A DNA stretch of 64,000 bases from Alphaproteobacteria bacterium (GCA_021296255.1 JAGWAU010000001.1:1-64000); one strand, 5' to 3'; counted from the stretch's first letter, positions 1 through 10,002 are shown. The notes: generated from the letters alone by a model not told the origin. Translations and numbers: made by a program.

Positions 1-397
1 CCTGATGCCACTTCACTGCCTGACCGATACCGGCCCACTTGAAGTTATACAGCGATTGGCTGCACGGATTGTCGGGACCGAGTAGATCGACGGCTATGTC
101 TGCCAGCACCGAGTCCTTCGCATAGGCCCAAAATTCGGGATGGTGCACATCCGGACGGTTGAGACGCAAAAGACGCGGCTCCTCGGAAGTGTGGCCCTTC
201 TCTAACCAGATGTCCTCGGTCGATTCCGTTATTGATCGGCTGTCGTCGATTATCTCCGTAATTGCTGCGCGTAATCTGGACAGCCAGTCTTGGACAATTA
301 GGCCTTCTAGCAACAGGTAGCCATTTTCAGCGTAAGACTCCTGCTGTGAGTCCGTCAGGGTCTGCGGTGCCAGAGTGACAACTCCTTTGTTCGTCAT
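1..397 (-). CDS. Phytanoyl-CoA dioxygenase family protein (partial, C-terminus outside window)
   Basis: The reading frame starts at an ATG at 397 and stays open to the window edge, giving 132 residues. The visible part begins MTNKGVVTLAPQ and ends in VKWHQ with the next codon starting in G, so it breaks off exactly where PhyH-family Fe(II)/2-oxoglutarate oxygenases carry the WHQD iron-binding His-x-Asp motif. Such enzymes hydroxylate lipids or small molecules; the substrate cannot be told. The ATG overlaps the stop of the epimerase gene upstream as ATGA (394-397), so the two were translationally coupled. It could equally be a PhyH-fold tailoring enzyme for a sugar or secondary metabolite, given that neighbour. 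The family call rests on the EGLI..W segment and the terminal WHQ. Confidence 0.6.
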   Translation of the reverse strand, partial: MTNKGVVTLAPQTLTDSQQESYAENGYLLLEGLIVQDWLSRLRAAITEIIDDSRSITESTEDIWLEKGHTSEEPRLLRLNRPDVHHPEFWAYAKDSVLADIAVDLLGPDNPCSQSLYNFKWAGIGQAVKWHQ

Positions 398-1377
398 GCT
401 GCGAGCCGCGCCTGTTCCCAAGCGAGATACCGGGCGATCCCGTCTTCGATACCAATCTTCGGAGTGAAACCGAAGTCGCGTGTCGTTGCTGTCACATTGA
501 AGGGTTCGCGCTTGTACATCAGTTCGCTGCCGCCGGGCTCGAAGGTGATCTCAGTATCGGGCATCTGCTCCATGATGATTTCCCCGATGCGGGGCAATGA
601 TACGAGATCCGGGTGCGTGATGTTGTAGACCACCTGCGGCGCCCGTTCCGGCATGCGCGCGCCGCGCAAGATCGCTTCTACGGTTTCATCGATGTAGAGA
701 TGGACTCGGGACTGATCCGCTCCCCAATTGAAACGGGTCGGCCGACCGGCGACCGCGTTCTCTACCATGGTCTTAATCACGCACTAAGTCTTTCGTCCCG
801 GTCCGTAAAGACCGCCGATCCGAAGGCTGACCGCGTTCATGTCGTATTGGTTTCGGTAGGCCATGACCAGAAGATCTCCGGCACCTTTTGTCGCGCTGTA
901 GACGGAGCCGGGCCGCATAGGCGCGTCTACATCGACAGGTCCCGGGGGCGTATTCCCGTACGCCGACAACGACGATACATAAACAAATTTCGGAATCCCG
1001 ATTGCTCGTGCCGCTTCGATGAGGTGGGTTGTCCCGAACATGTTCAGCTGGGCAACGCGGAACGGATCGTCACGTAGCAACGTGCTACCGGAAACGGCAC
1101 CCGAGTGGATCACTGTATCGATCCTGTGTTGGTTCAGCAGACGGCAGATCTGATGCATGTCCTGGAGATCACCGCAGACCGATTCGAAATCATGCCCGTC
1201 GGGCGCGAGCATGGGGTCGCAGCCGACTACCATGAGCCCCTCCGTTACGAGGTGGTCCGCCAAGGGCAAACCGACGAAGCCACTTGAGCCAGTAACCAGT
1301 ACGTTCTTCAGCTTTGCCCCCTCAATACCGCATCTTGGGTTTGGCCAGTGACTTGATGCCTTAACAATCAACAACAA
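394..1377 (-). pseudogene. NAD-dependent epimerase/dehydratase (extended SDR) interrupted by an in-frame amber codon
   Basis: Two open segments in one frame (784-1377 and 394-783) make a single extended-SDR protein. The N-terminal half has the NAD-binding TGSSGFVG loop and the catalytic Tyr-x3-Lys in VYSATKGAGD. It reads to GGLYGPGRKT, then a TAG at 784-786, then CVIKTMVENAVAGRP, the expected continuation of nucleotide-sugar epimerases. A single GAG, AAG or CAG to TAG change explains it. The start is also poor: in-frame TTG codons at 1371-1377 lie about 20 residues before the usual N-terminus, without a convincing Shine-Dalgarno. The stop overlaps the PhyH start. The gene is either freshly inactivated or reads through inefficiently; a sequence error is possible. 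Confidence 0.75.
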
Positions 1378-1681
1378 AGAGGTTCGCTTTATGCGTGGTT
1401 GCGCGGAACTTCAGTGAAGCCAATCGGTCCCTCACAGGCCGCCCGCAGCTAGCCTCTTGGCGGTCGCTGCACCAACCCGGTTATAGCTCCCAAGGCTTCG
1501 AATACTCCTACACTACGCTGCGGGACATGACCCCGGATCACCACACTAGCAGCGTAACGGCCTCGGCATAACGACACGGTGCTCGACGTGCCAGGAAACC
1601 GAACGCGAATCGGGATGGTTCGGGCGAGACCGTGCGTGGCCCGGTTGCAGCGACTATCATGCTCAGCGGACATACGGAGGC
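1378..1681. other. Non-coding stretch between divergent damaged genes
   Basis: About 300 nt separate the epimerase remnant from the conserved N-terminal coding of the LLM oxidoreductase. I see no convincing ORF with a ribosome-binding site, no tRNA and no clear sigma70 promoter. The frame of the downstream oxidoreductase is open from 1550 (after a TAG at 1547-1549) but contains no ATG, GTG, TTG or CTG codon before 1763. Confidence 0.5.
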
Positions 1682-1762
1682 CACTTCGGTATCTCTTTCC
1701 CGCAGGCCGAAATCGGAACGGACAGGATCGCCATTCGCGACTTCGCGCAAGCCGCTGAGGAT

Positions 1763-2557
1763 ATGGGCTACAACCACATCTCCGTGCCAGATCATGTGAT
1801 CCAGGCCGCGACGCCGCGTGGTCCCGAGGCGATGTCGGTGCACTACACCAGGGATTTCCCGCACCACGAGCCAATGACCATGATGGCCTTCATCGCCGGC
1901 GTGACCGAGACCATCGGCATCAACCCCGCCATCGTGATCCTGCCCCAGCGTCAGGCCGTACTCGTGGCCAAGCAGGCGGCGGAGATCGACGTGCTGTGCG
2001 GTGGGCGCCTCAGGTTCGGGGTGGGCATCGGTTGGAACGAGCTCGAATTTGAAGCGCTCGACATGGATTTCAACAACCGCGGCAAGCGTGTCGAGGAGCA
2101 GGTCCAGGTGCTGCGCCTCTTGTGGACTCAGGAACTCGTCACCTTCCACGGCAAGTGGCACACGATCAACGAGGCCGGTCTCGCGCCCATGCCGATCCAA
2201 CGGCCGCCGGAAATCTGGTTCGGCGCGGTGAGCGATGTCGCCGTGCGCCGCGCCGGCCGACTTGGCGACGGCCTCTTCATGATCGCGCGTCTCAAGCCCG
2301 ACGACGAGTCACGACGCGTGGTTCAGGTGTTCCGTGACGCCGCGGAGGAGGCCGGTCGCAATCCGGACTCGTTGGGTGTCGAGTCGATGGTGTACTCGAA
2401 GCTGGGTGGACTCGACGAGTGGATCGCCGATGCCCGGGCCTGGGTTGATCTCGGGGCCACGCAACTCGTGTTCAGGACGACAGAAGGCGGCTACAGCTCA
2501 TTCGACGAGCATCTCGATGCCATGGAAGAGTTCGCCGACGCGATGAAGAAATTCTAG
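1763..2557 (+). CDS. LLM class F420-dependent oxidoreductase, start codon lost or N-terminally truncated
   Basis: This is a bacterial-luciferase-like (LLM) TIM-barrel flavin or F420 oxidoreductase of the TIGR03619-like group. It has the typical SVPDH strand, GRLRFGVGIGW segment and C-terminal helix. From the first in-frame ATG (1763) it is 264 residues. Translation further upstream in the same frame gives HFGISFPQAEIG followed by DRIAIRDFAQAAED, clearly the family's true N-terminus with strand beta-1, starting near 1682 behind a GGAGG. At the expected start position the codon is GGC, and no start codon exists in frame back to the stop at 1547. The product may therefore be absent or lack about 27 residues. 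A REP-like repeat follows the stop. No partner gene indicates a substrate. Confidence 0.7.
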   Translation: MGYNHISVPDHVIQAATPRGPEAMSVHYTRDFPHHEPMTMMAFIAGVTETIGINPAIVILPQRQAVLVAKQAAEIDVLCGGRLRFGVGIGWNELEFEALDMDFNNRGKRVEEQVQVLRLLWTQELVTFHGKWHTINEAGLAPMPIQRPPEIWFGAVSDVAVRRAGRLGDGLFMIARLKPDDESRRVVQVFRDAAEEAGRNPDSLGVESMVYSKLGGLDEWIADARAWVDLGATQLVFRTTEGGYSSFDEHLDAMEEFADAMKKF

Positions 2558-2622
2558 CCGGTTCCAGACTGGAACCGCTCCGGCATTCCCAATCCGCCTG
2601 CGGCGAGCGGACCGCCGGTCCG
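2558..2622 (+). repeat. REP-like palindromic element, copy A
   Basis: Just after the LLM stop codon, GGTTCC (2560-2565) pairs with GGAACC (2571-2576). A 19-nt core GGAACCGCTCCGGCATTCC follows at 2571-2589, then a second hairpin with arms CGGACC (2608-2613) and GGTCCG (2617-2622). The 19-nt core is repeated exactly downstream of ettA (copy B), and shorter parts recur at copies C and D. The element has the same orientation as the gene it follows, which suggests a 3' processing or termination role. Confidence 0.6.
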
Positions 2623-2764
2623 CGCCACGGCCTCCACAGCGTAGGACGCGACGCGCTCGCATCCAAGCGGATGCTTGGAATTTTGTGGTTTCAAGCTGTT
2701 GAGCAGACTTTACGGAGTCGTTACCGTGGCGTCACGGAGTGGTCATCGGGTTCGGGGTTGGCGG

Positions 2765-4372
2765 ATGCAACATGTAGGGCCCCGGAGGAGCAGACTGGGG
2801 ATAGAACAGCAGGGGATCGCAAACCCCCGTACGGTCTACTGGAATCTGCACGCGCCGCATCTTTACGAGGAATCCGTTCGTCGCAGCGAGGGGGCCATAG
2901 CGGACGGCGGGCCACTTGTCGTGCTCACGGGTGAGCACACGGGGCGCTCGGCCAACGACAAGTATTTTGTCAGAGAGCCGGAGAGCGAAGGCAGTATCTG
3001 GTGGAGCGGCACCAACGTTCCCATCGAGCAGGAACAATATGCCGCGCTCAAGGCCCTCGTCCTCGACTATTTCGATGACCGCGATGTCTTCGTACAGGAT
3101 TGCTGGGCGGGTTCCTCGAGCAAGTATCGCCTTGGCATTCGCGTCATCGCCGAGTCAGCGTGGCACAGTCTGTTTGCCCGCAACATGTTCATCCAGCCGA
3201 CGGATGGGGAACTCGACGGATTCGATCCCGAATTCACGGTGATTCATGCACCGGCTTTCCAGGCGGACCCGACCCGCGACGGTACACGGTCGGGCACCTT
3301 CATCATCATCAGTTTCGCAGATCGCACGGTGATCATCGGCGGCACGTCGTACGCCGGTGAGGTAAAGAAGGCGATCTTCACGGTACTGAACTATCTCTTG
3401 CCGGCGTTCGGCGTCCTGCCCATGCATTGCTCGGTCAATGTCGGTGCAGCAGGTGATGCCGCCGTCTTCTTCGGCCTGTCCGGAACGGGCAAGACGACAC
3501 TATCCGCGGATCCCAATCGAAAACTCGTCGGCGACGATGAGCACGGTTGGGGCGACGCGGGACTCTTCAATTTCGAAGGCGGGTGTTACGCCAAGGTCAT
3601 TCGACTGAGCCCCGAAGCCGAACCGCAGATCTATGCGACCACGGGCCGCTTCGGAACCATTCTCGAAAACGTCGCCTATGACGAGGACGCAAGGGTACTC
3701 GATCTCGACGATGCACGGCACACCGAAAACACGCGGGCGTCATATCCCATCGATTTCATTCCGAACGTGGTCGAAGACGGCACGGCCGGCCACCCCGCCA
3801 ATATCGTTATGCTGACGGCGGATGCCTTCGGTGTGCTGCCGCCGATCTCCAGACTGACGGCCGAGCAAGCGATGTACCATTTCATCTCCGGCTACACCGC
3901 GAAGGTGGCGGGAACCGAGATGGGCCTCGGCAGCGAACCACAGGCGACGTTCTCGACGTGTTTCGGCGCGCCGTTCATGCCCCGTCATCCATCCACCTAC
4001 GCACGACTGTTGGGCGAACGCATCACCAAGTACGGATCGAAATGCTGGTTGGTCAACACCGGGTGGTCTGGAGGGACGTTTGGGGTCGGCGAACGAATGC
4101 CGATCAAGTATACCCGTGCCTTGCTCAATGCCGCGCTCGACGGGACCCTCGACACGGCGAGCTATTCGCCCGACTCGTTCTTCAATTTGGAGATTCCGCA
4201 GTCCTGCCCCGATGTGCCCGGCGAGATCCTCAACGCGCGCAACACCTGGACGGATCAGACTGCCTATGACGCGACGGCGACGGATCTTCTGGATCGGTTC
4301 AACCGCAACTTCGAGCAGTTTGAAGACTACGTGGATGATGGCGTACGGGCCGTCGCGCTGAAGGCGGCGTAA
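2765..4372 (+). CDS. pckA: Phosphoenolpyruvate carboxykinase (ATP)
   Basis: PckA converts oxaloacetate and ATP to phosphoenolpyruvate, ADP and CO2, the entry step of gluconeogenesis, in the cytoplasm. The ATP-type signature is plain: TVYWNL near the N-terminus, the kinase P-loop GLSGTGKTTLSADPNR, the adjacent metal-binding GDDEHGW, and the C-terminal GWSGG segment. The frame is open from a TTG at 2675, but ATG 2765 gives 535 residues, the usual family length, and an N-terminus (GIEQQGIANPRTVYWNL) that aligns with alphaproteobacterial PckA. The gene is monocistronic or co-transcribed with thiI, 92 nt downstream. Confidence 0.95.
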   Translation: MQHVGPRRSRLGIEQQGIANPRTVYWNLHAPHLYEESVRRSEGAIADGGPLVVLTGEHTGRSANDKYFVREPESEGSIWWSGTNVPIEQEQYAALKALVLDYFDDRDVFVQDCWAGSSSKYRLGIRVIAESAWHSLFARNMFIQPTDGELDGFDPEFTVIHAPAFQADPTRDGTRSGTFIIISFADRTVIIGGTSYAGEVKKAIFTVLNYLLPAFGVLPMHCSVNVGAAGDAAVFFGLSGTGKTTLSADPNRKLVGDDEHGWGDAGLFNFEGGCYAKVIRLSPEAEPQIYATTGRFGTILENVAYDEDARVLDLDDARHTENTRASYPIDFIPNVVEDGTAGHPANIVMLTADAFGVLPPISRLTAEQAMYHFISGYTAKVAGTEMGLGSEPQATFSTCFGAPFMPRHPSTYARLLGERITKYGSKCWLVNTGWSGGTFGVGERMPIKYTRALLNAALDGTLDTASYSPDSFFNLEIPQSCPDVPGEILNARNTWTDQTAYDATATDLLDRFNRNFEQFEDYVDDGVRAVALKAA

Positions 4373-4464
4373 CGCGAACCCATGGCGAACCCGTAGAGAT
4401 AGGCGGCCCGGACGATCCGCGCTATAAACGCGCCGATTGGGACAACGAGCGCGATCGGATCGAG

Positions 4465-5970
4465 ATGGAAGGTCAATCTTCGGGCCTGACCGAACGCATC
4501 GTCATTCGGCCTACGGGCGAAATTGCGCTGAAGGCGGCCCGCGCGCGGCGGCGTTTTCAAGAGACGTTGCGGGGAAATATCGCCGATGCCCTGCGAGCCC
4601 GAGGAATCGCCTGCGAACTGCGGATGAGCGGCGCGCGCATCGTGCTGTCCACCGATTCGGGAGAAGCGGCGTGCAGCATATTGTCCAAGATTTTCGGTAT
4701 CAGCTCGTATTCCACCATCGAAGCAACCACGGACTGTGATCTCGACGCAATTGTCGCGCGGGGAGAGACCGTATTCGCCGACGCCGTCCGGCACCGGAGC
4801 TTCGCGGTCCGGGCCAAGCGCTCCGGACACGGCAAGGACAAGATGGGATTCACCAGCACCGACGTGGCCGAGCGACTGGGGGCCGCCCTCAATCGATTCG
4901 GCAGGGTCGACCTCGATTCGCCGGAAGTCGCCGTCGAGGTGGAAGTCGATCTGGCGCAAGCCTTTATGTATTCGACGCGAATGCCGGGCCCCGGGGGACT
5001 GCCCCTCGGCGTCCAAGGCCGCGCCCTGACGCTGCTTTCCGGCGGATTCGATTCTGCCGTAGCGGCCTGGCAGCTGATGAAGCGGGGTGTGGCCACGGAC
5101 TTCGCGCTCTGCAATCTCGGAGGTGGCGCCTACGAGCGCCTGGTACTCCAGGTTGCCAAGATGCTCGCCGAGTTGTGGGCGCACGGTCAGCGTCCCCGTC
5201 TGTTCGTCGTCGATTTCGGAGCGGTCGTAGAGGAGCTCCGGGAGAAGGCGCGCGAAACCTATCTGCAAATTCTGTTGAAGCGGCAGATGTACGGCGTTGC
5301 CGAACGCATCGCCGTTGCGGAAGGACTCGAGGTCATCGCCACCGGCGAGTCGATCGGCCAAGTATCATCGCAAACGCTGAAGAACCTGGCCAGCATTGAC
5401 GGCACCGTCAAGCTGCCGATCATTCGCCCCCTCATCACTTACGACAAGCGAGAAATCGTGGCCGAAGCAGAGCGTATCGGGACGGCGCCTCTCTCCGCGC
5501 GCGTGCGGGAATATTGCGCGCTGACCGACGCACGCCCTGTCACCGCAACGTCGGCCGAGCGCGTCGCCGAGGAGGCGAAGAAGCTCGACCCAGCGATCTT
5601 GGATACTGCGGCCGCGGGGCGGCGGGTGTTCGATCTCAAGAAGTTGGACGCCTCGGATTTGCGAACACCCTATCTGTTTGCCGAGGAGATTTCGGACGAC
5701 ACGGTTCTGGTTGACTGTCAGCCGCGTCATATGTTCGAGGCCTGGCACGCCCCAAATGCGGTGCATCTCAATCCCGCGTCATTTTCCGATGGTCTGCGGA
5801 ATTTGGACAAGGGGAAGCCGTACGTCCTTTACTGCACCTATGGCACTCAGGCTCCGTATTTCGTCGAGATCATGCAGCAGGCGGGATACGAGGCCTATGC
5901 CTTTCGTGGCGGACTGAGCGCCGTGAAGAAAGCGTGCGAAGCGGCCCATGGCGGTTCAAGTCCAATTTGA
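4465..5970 (+). CDS. thiI: tRNA 4-thiouridine synthase / sulfurtransferase ThiI with rhodanese domain
   Basis: ThiI adenylates U8 of tRNA and transfers sulfur to give 4-thiouridine; in some bacteria it also supplies sulfur for the thiamine thiazole. The 501 residues show an N-terminal ferredoxin-like/THUMP region (about 10-170), a PP-loop ATPase motif SGGFDS at 192-197, and a C-terminal rhodanese domain (about 400-495). The active-site Cys457 lies in LYCTYGTQ. Cys351 in REYCAL corresponds to the second catalytic Cys that forms the resolving disulfide in Escherichia coli ThiI. All parts needed for persulfide transfer are therefore present. The 3' end overlaps the convergent Fpg-like gene by 15 nt. 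Confidence 0.93.
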   Translation: MEGQSSGLTERIVIRPTGEIALKAARARRRFQETLRGNIADALRARGIACELRMSGARIVLSTDSGEAACSILSKIFGISSYSTIEATTDCDLDAIVARGETVFADAVRHRSFAVRAKRSGHGKDKMGFTSTDVAERLGAALNRFGRVDLDSPEVAVEVEVDLAQAFMYSTRMPGPGGLPLGVQGRALTLLSGGFDSAVAAWQLMKRGVATDFALCNLGGGAYERLVLQVAKMLAELWAHGQRPRLFVVDFGAVVEELREKARETYLQILLKRQMYGVAERIAVAEGLEVIATGESIGQVSSQTLKNLASIDGTVKLPIIRPLITYDKREIVAEAERIGTAPLSARVREYCALTDARPVTATSAERVAEEAKKLDPAILDTAAAGRRVFDLKKLDASDLRTPYLFAEEISDDTVLVDCQPRHMFEAWHAPNAVHLNPASFSDGLRNLDKGKPYVLYCTYGTQAPYFVEIMQQAGYEAYAFRGGLSAVKKACEAAHGGSSPI

Positions 5971-5980
5971 ACCACCATGG
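5945..5980. terminator. Hairpin at the convergent thiI / fpg-like 3' ends
   Basis: An inverted repeat with arms CATGGCGGTTCAA and TTGAACCACCATG (one mismatch, a G-U pair on the minus-strand transcript) spans the overlapping 3' ends of the two genes. It could act as a bidirectional terminator, but there is no strong T-tract on either side. The left arm motif GGCGGTTCAAG recurs at the hisE 3' end. Confidence 0.4.
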
Positions 5981-6888
5981 CTTCGCGCCATCACGCGACG
6001 TTCCTCCATCTCTTCCAGGGTCTTCGGCCAGTTGCCCTTGAGCAACTTGGATAGCGCGCGATCGGCCAGGAGTTTTCCGTCCGTCTGGCAGGTCGGGCAG
6101 TAGTTGGATTCGTTCGACGCGTAGACGATTCGCTGTACCGGAGAGTCACATACCGGGCAGGGTTCGCGATACTTGCCGTGCACGGCCATCTCGGGCCGGA
6201 AGGCCGTCACCTTTTCCGGAAACCCGTCACCCATTTCTCCTCGAAGGCGCCCGATCCACTCCGACAGGACAGTTTGCGTGGCATCGTGAAGGCGTGAAAA
6301 TTCATCGTTCGTGAGGCGTTCCGTCCATTTCACGGGAGACAGCCGCGCTCGGTGCAGGATCTCGTCCGAGTAGGCGTTGCCGATTCCGCTCAAAATTCGG
6401 GGATCCGTCAGCGCGCGTTTGACGGAATGGTTCTCGCGCAAAAGGACCTCCCGGAATGCCTCCAGGTCGAGATCGAGAACCTCCAACCCTCCCGGATCAT
6501 GCTCGACAAGTTCTTGTTCGCCTCGCACTGCATGCAGCGACGCCCGCCGCTTGCCGCCCGCCTCGGTGAGGACAAGGGTGCCGGACTCGAAGCCGAACGC
6601 CGCCAAACCGCGACGACCGGGTGGTCTGGCGTCGCCCGACGTCTTCCACTGCAGCCGGCCGGCGATCATCAGATGCAAGACCAGAAAGAGCTCGTCCTCC
6701 AATGCCATGACGATGCGCTTTCCGATCCGGCGATAACCGTTGACCATCTTGCCTCGGATCTTCGACATCGGCGGATCGACCGATCGCACGAGGAACGGGT
6801 GGGTGACGCGAACCTGCACGAGCCGCTGACCGACGGTCCGCTTCTCGAGCGCCTCGATGTAGACGGTGATGTCGGGGAGCTCCGGCAT
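5956..6888 (-). CDS. Fpg/Nei family DNA glycosylase with C-terminal extension
   Basis: This is a base-excision repair glycosylase/AP lyase. The mature N-terminal Pro and following Glu of the MPELP start are the catalytic residues of the family. A helix-two-turn-helix lies around [11 protein letters not shown] (168-178), and the zinc finger uses Cys244, Cys247, Cys264 and Cys267. Unlike standard MutM, which ends just after the zinc finger, this protein has about 43 more residues ([20 protein letters not shown] region), as in a known group of Fpg-like proteins. Substrate preference, 8-oxoG or oxidised pyrimidines, cannot be read from the sequence. ATG 6888 gives the exact family N-terminus. Confidence 0.88.
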   Translation of the reverse strand: MPELPDITVYIEALEKRTVGQRLVQVRVTHPFLVRSVDPPMSKIRGKMVNGYRRIGKRIVMALEDELFLVLHLMIAGRLQWKTSGDARPPGRRGLAAFGFESGTLVLTEAGGKRRASLHAVRGEQELVEHDPGGLEVLDLDLEAFREVLLRENHSVKRALTDPRILSGIGNAYSDEILHRARLSPVKWTERLTNDEFSRLHDATQTVLSEWIGRLRGEMGDGFPEKVTAFRPEMAVHGKYREPCPVCDSPVQRIVYASNESNYCPTCQTDGKLLADRALSKLLKGNWPKTLEEMEERRVMARSHGGSNWT

Positions 6889-7004
6889 ACCGGGGATTTA
6901 AGCACAGCGACGCGGGGGCCCAGAAAGAGTGGCACAAGCCTGTTGTCTACGACTCACGCGCCCCTGCACAACCCCTCTGCAGCGCGGTGCTTCCGTGGTG
7001 AATC

Positions 7005-7754
7005 CTAACCGCGGCCGATGAAGGGAATGTTCGTTGCCATGATCGTCATGAACTGGACGTTGGCGGTGAGGGGGAGTTCAGCCATGGAGACCACGGCGTT
7101 CGCCGCGTGCTCCACGTCCATCGTGTCCTCCGGCTTGATGCTCCCGTCGGCCTGCGGCACGCCCTTCGCCATCCTCTCCGTCAGCGGGGTCAGCGCGTTA
7201 CCGATGTCGATCTGGCCACAGGCGATGTTGTAGGCCCGGCCATCGAGCGAGATCGACTTGGTCAGCCCCGTGACCGCATGCTTCGACGACGTGTAGGGCG
7301 CCGACCCCGGGCGCGGCGCATGCGCCGAGATCGAGCCGTTGTTGATGATGCGACCGCCCTGGGGTTCCTGACGGCGCATGAGCTCGAAGGCGCGCTGGGC
7401 GCAGAGAAAGACCCCGGTCAGGTTTACGTCGAGCACCTGCCTCCACTGCTCATAAGACAGGTCACCGAAGTTGGTCGATGGCGTATTCGCACCAGCATTG
7501 TTGAACAACACGTCGAGCCGACCGTAGGTGCCTTCGATCTTCCGGAACATCGCCGCGACGGCTTGCGGATCGGAGACGTCGCATCGAATGGGTTCGATGC
7601 CGTCGCCTGCGGCACCCGCCAGGGAAATCGTTTCCCGAAGCGTCTCTTCCCTTCGGCCACAAATGACAACCCTGTAGTCAGCCTTTAGCAATGCCAATGC
7701 CGCATGGCGGCCGATTCCCGAACCGCCGCCGGTAACAAGAGCTGTCTTCGTCAT
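7005..7754 (-). CDS. SDR family NAD(P)-dependent oxidoreductase
   Basis: A classical short-chain dehydrogenase of 249 residues, with the cofactor loop TGGGSGIG, the NNAG motif, catalytic Ser in NNGSISAH and YTSSK carrying the Tyr-x3-Lys pair. It reduces or oxidises a small alcohol or ketone; the substrate is unknown. The frame is open 10 codons further upstream, but ATG 7754 is preceded by AGGAG at proper spacing. It lies 26 nt downstream of an EamA transporter in the same direction and probably forms an operon with it. Confidence 0.85.
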   Translation of the reverse strand: MTKTALVTGGGSGIGRHAALALLKADYRVVICGRREETLRETISLAGAAGDGIEPIRCDVSDPQAVAAMFRKIEGTYGRLDVLFNNAGANTPSTNFGDLSYEQWRQVLDVNLTGVFLCAQRAFELMRRQEPQGGRIINNGSISAHAPRPGSAPYTSSKHAVTGLTKSISLDGRAYNIACGQIDIGNALTPLTERMAKGVPQADGSIKPEDTMDVEHAANAVVSMAELPLTANVQFMTIMATNIPFIGRG

Positions 7755-7780
7755 ACTGACTCCTGTGCCTCCAATCGCGA

Positions 7781-8683
7781 TCACGTGGGAGCAATGGACG
7801 TGTTCCTGCGTGACTCCTTAACGGCAAGGTACATCGCGGCAGAGAAGATCACCACCGCACCGACCAGGGTCCAGACATCCGGAATTTCGGAGAAGAACAG
7901 AAATCCGATGAGACCGGCCCAAATGAGCCGGCCGAAGTCGAACGGCATGACGGCCGTGGTGTCGGCATCCTTGAGCGCTTGCGCCATGCACAGGTGCCCG
8001 GCGGTGCCGCAGCTACCCACCGCCACCAGCCAGCCGAGTTGCACGAGCGTCGGCCACTCCCACACGAAGATGGCGGCGATGAGCGTCAACGGGGTCAGGT
8101 ACAGCGTCATGTACAGCGTGATCGTCAGGCTCGATTCCGTGACGGTAAGGCGTTTGATGATGATCAGGACGACCCCCCAGATCATGGCCGATGTCAGGAT
8201 CATGCCCGCGCCGACGTTGAAGATCGCGAGCCCCGGACGGAGGATCACCAAGGCCCCGAAAAAACCGACGACCAGAGCGGACGCCCGGTTGAACCCAAGA
8301 GGCTCGCGCAGCAACAAGACTGCGGCGACCGAAGCGAACAGCGGTGCCGTGAAGTTGAGCGCGGCGACCTTGGCCAGGGTCGTCAGGCTCAGCCCGTAGA
8401 AAAACAGGCACATGGAGGCGGATTGCAGGAGCCCCCTAATGCTGTGCAAGCCGATCCGCTTGGTCCGAAGGGGCTCTATTCCCGCTTTCAACAAGACCGG
8501 AAGCAATATTCCCAGGCCGAACAGGTTGCGAAAGAACACCACTTCAAACGGATGCAGCTCAAAGGACACGAAGCGGATGAGGCCGAGCATCACGGACAGC
8601 AGAAACGTCGCCACGATCATCAGTCCGATGGCGCGGGGAAGATCGGGCAGGGAATGGAACCAATAGCGGACGGCGGTCAGCAC
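7781..8683 (-). CDS. EamA/DMT superfamily transporter
   Basis: A 300-residue inner-membrane protein with about ten hydrophobic segments forming two EamA repeats, each with the conserved A..F..PLFA or A.L..AD pattern near its fourth helix. The family exports amino acids, nucleotides or drug-like metabolites; no substrate is evident. It is followed at 26 nt by the SDR gene, suggesting a shared transcript. It is one of three EamA transporters in the window. Confidence 0.85.
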   Translation of the reverse strand: MLTAVRYWFHSLPDLPRAIGLMIVATFLLSVMLGLIRFVSFELHPFEVVFFRNLFGLGILLPVLLKAGIEPLRTKRIGLHSIRGLLQSASMCLFFYGLSLTTLAKVAALNFTAPLFASVAAVLLLREPLGFNRASALVVGFFGALVILRPGLAIFNVGAGMILTSAMIWGVVLIIIKRLTVTESSLTITLYMTLYLTPLTLIAAIFVWEWPTLVQLGWLVAVGSCGTAGHLCMAQALKDADTTAVMPFDFGRLIWAGLIGFLFFSEIPDVWTLVGAVVIFSAAMYLAVKESRRNTSIAPT

Positions 8684-8850
8684 GGCAGGTTATCGCGAGT
8701 CGTCACCGTTTGGCGGTTCATCAACGGAAAATGGGAACGGCTCCGGCCATAGCACGATTGATCACGCTCCCGATACGGGGCTGCGTGGTCCGAACCGATG
8801 TGGCAGGTTGAAACGTCCTGCTCTGACAGCAACAGATCCAGAGACGCAGT

Positions 8851-9993
8851 ATGAACGAGATCAATATCCGGCGCGTGGAATGTTACGTCTTTCGAGCACC
8901 GGTCGACGTGCCCGTTGTCGCCGCCTTCGGGACGTTCCATGACCGCCCCGTCGTTCTTGTCCGCCTCGAGGACCGGGATGGCGCTTTTGGCTGGGGTGAA
9001 GTCTGGTGCAACTTTCCCAATAGCGGCGCCGAGCATCGCGCCCGCTGGCTCGAGACGCTACTGGCGCCTCGGATCATCGACCGGTCCTTCGGGTCTCCCG
9101 AAGACGCCTTCGACGCGCTGACGGCAGAGACGCACGTCTGGACGCTCCAATCCGGTGAACCGGGCACGATTTCGCAATGCTTGGGAGGGCTCGACATCGC
9201 ATTGTGGGACTTGGTTTCCCGGCGTCAGGGCACACCTCTTCGAGACCTATTGTCGCCCTCCGCCCTAGGGGCGGTACCCGCCTACGCGAGCGGAATCAAT
9301 CCGGACGGTGCGTCCGAGACGGTGGGGCGCGCCCGCGATGCGGGATTTCGGAATTTCAAGCTCAAGATCGGGTTCGGCGAAGACAGGGATCTCGGCAACA
9401 TGAGGGAGATCGCTGATGGACTCGCCGACGGTGAGCGCTTCATGGTCGACGCCAACCAAGCCTGGGATCTCACCACGGCGGCCGACATGGCGGGCCGGAT
9501 GGCGGGAATGCCTCTGACGTGGCTGGAAGAGCCGCTGCCCGCGGACCGGCCCGCGCAAGAATGGCGGACACTGTGCGAGAGTTCGGAGATCCCGTTGGCC
9601 GGCGGTGAAAACCTGCGAGGCGAAGCGGCCTACCAGAATCTCGTCAAGGCAGGCTGGTGCCGTTTCGTGCAACCGGACGCCTGCAAATGGGGGGGGATTA
9701 CCGGTTGCTGGCGTGTCGTACGGATGATCGCCGATGCGAGCCTGACCTATTGTCCCCATTTTCTGGCTGGCGGCATCGGCCTCATGGCCGCCGCGCACCT
9801 GCTCGCGGCGGCCAACGGGGACGGGCTGCTCGAAGTGGACTTCAATGCCAACCCCCTGCGGGAGGGACTGGCCGAGCCATACCCCGAACTTGTCGAAGGC
9901 GCGTTTATGCTCAACGATGCTCCGGGACTCGGTGTCGAGCCCGACCTGGCCGCGGTCCGCGACATGCAGGTCATGCACGTCGAAATCGCATAG
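8851..9993 (+). CDS. Mandelate racemase/muconate lactonizing enzyme family protein
   Basis: This 380-residue enolase-superfamily enzyme has a capping domain (1-about 125 plus the C-terminus) and a TIM barrel. The expected machinery is visible: the Lys-x-Lys base at 170/172 (FKLKIG), metal ligands Asp200 (DANQAW), Glu226 (EEPLP) and Glu253 (GGEN), and His303 (CPHF) on the opposite strand as the second acid/base. This pattern is that of racemases and acid-sugar dehydratases of the mandelate-racemase subgroup. It stands alone on the plus strand between minus-strand catabolic genes. A role in breaking down a hydroxy or sugar acid is an inference. Confidence 0.88.
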   Translation: MNEINIRRVECYVFRAPVDVPVVAAFGTFHDRPVVLVRLEDRDGAFGWGEVWCNFPNSGAEHRARWLETLLAPRIIDRSFGSPEDAFDALTAETHVWTLQSGEPGTISQCLGGLDIALWDLVSRRQGTPLRDLLSPSALGAVPAYASGINPDGASETVGRARDAGFRNFKLKIGFGEDRDLGNMREIADGLADGERFMVDANQAWDLTTAADMAGRMAGMPLTWLEEPLPADRPAQEWRTLCESSEIPLAGGENLRGEAAYQNLVKAGWCRFVQPDACKWGGITGCWRVVRMIADASLTYCPHFLAGGIGLMAAAHLLAAANGDGLLEVDFNANPLREGLAEPYPELVEGAFMLNDAPGLGVEPDLAAVRDMQVMHVEIA

Positions 9994-10002
9994 GCCGCAA
10001 TA

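Noticed and set aside
784-786. Pyrrolysine or programmed readthrough at the epimerase TAG
   Set aside because: No pyl genes or structured element are visible and the family has no Pyl; a simple nonsense change is more likely.
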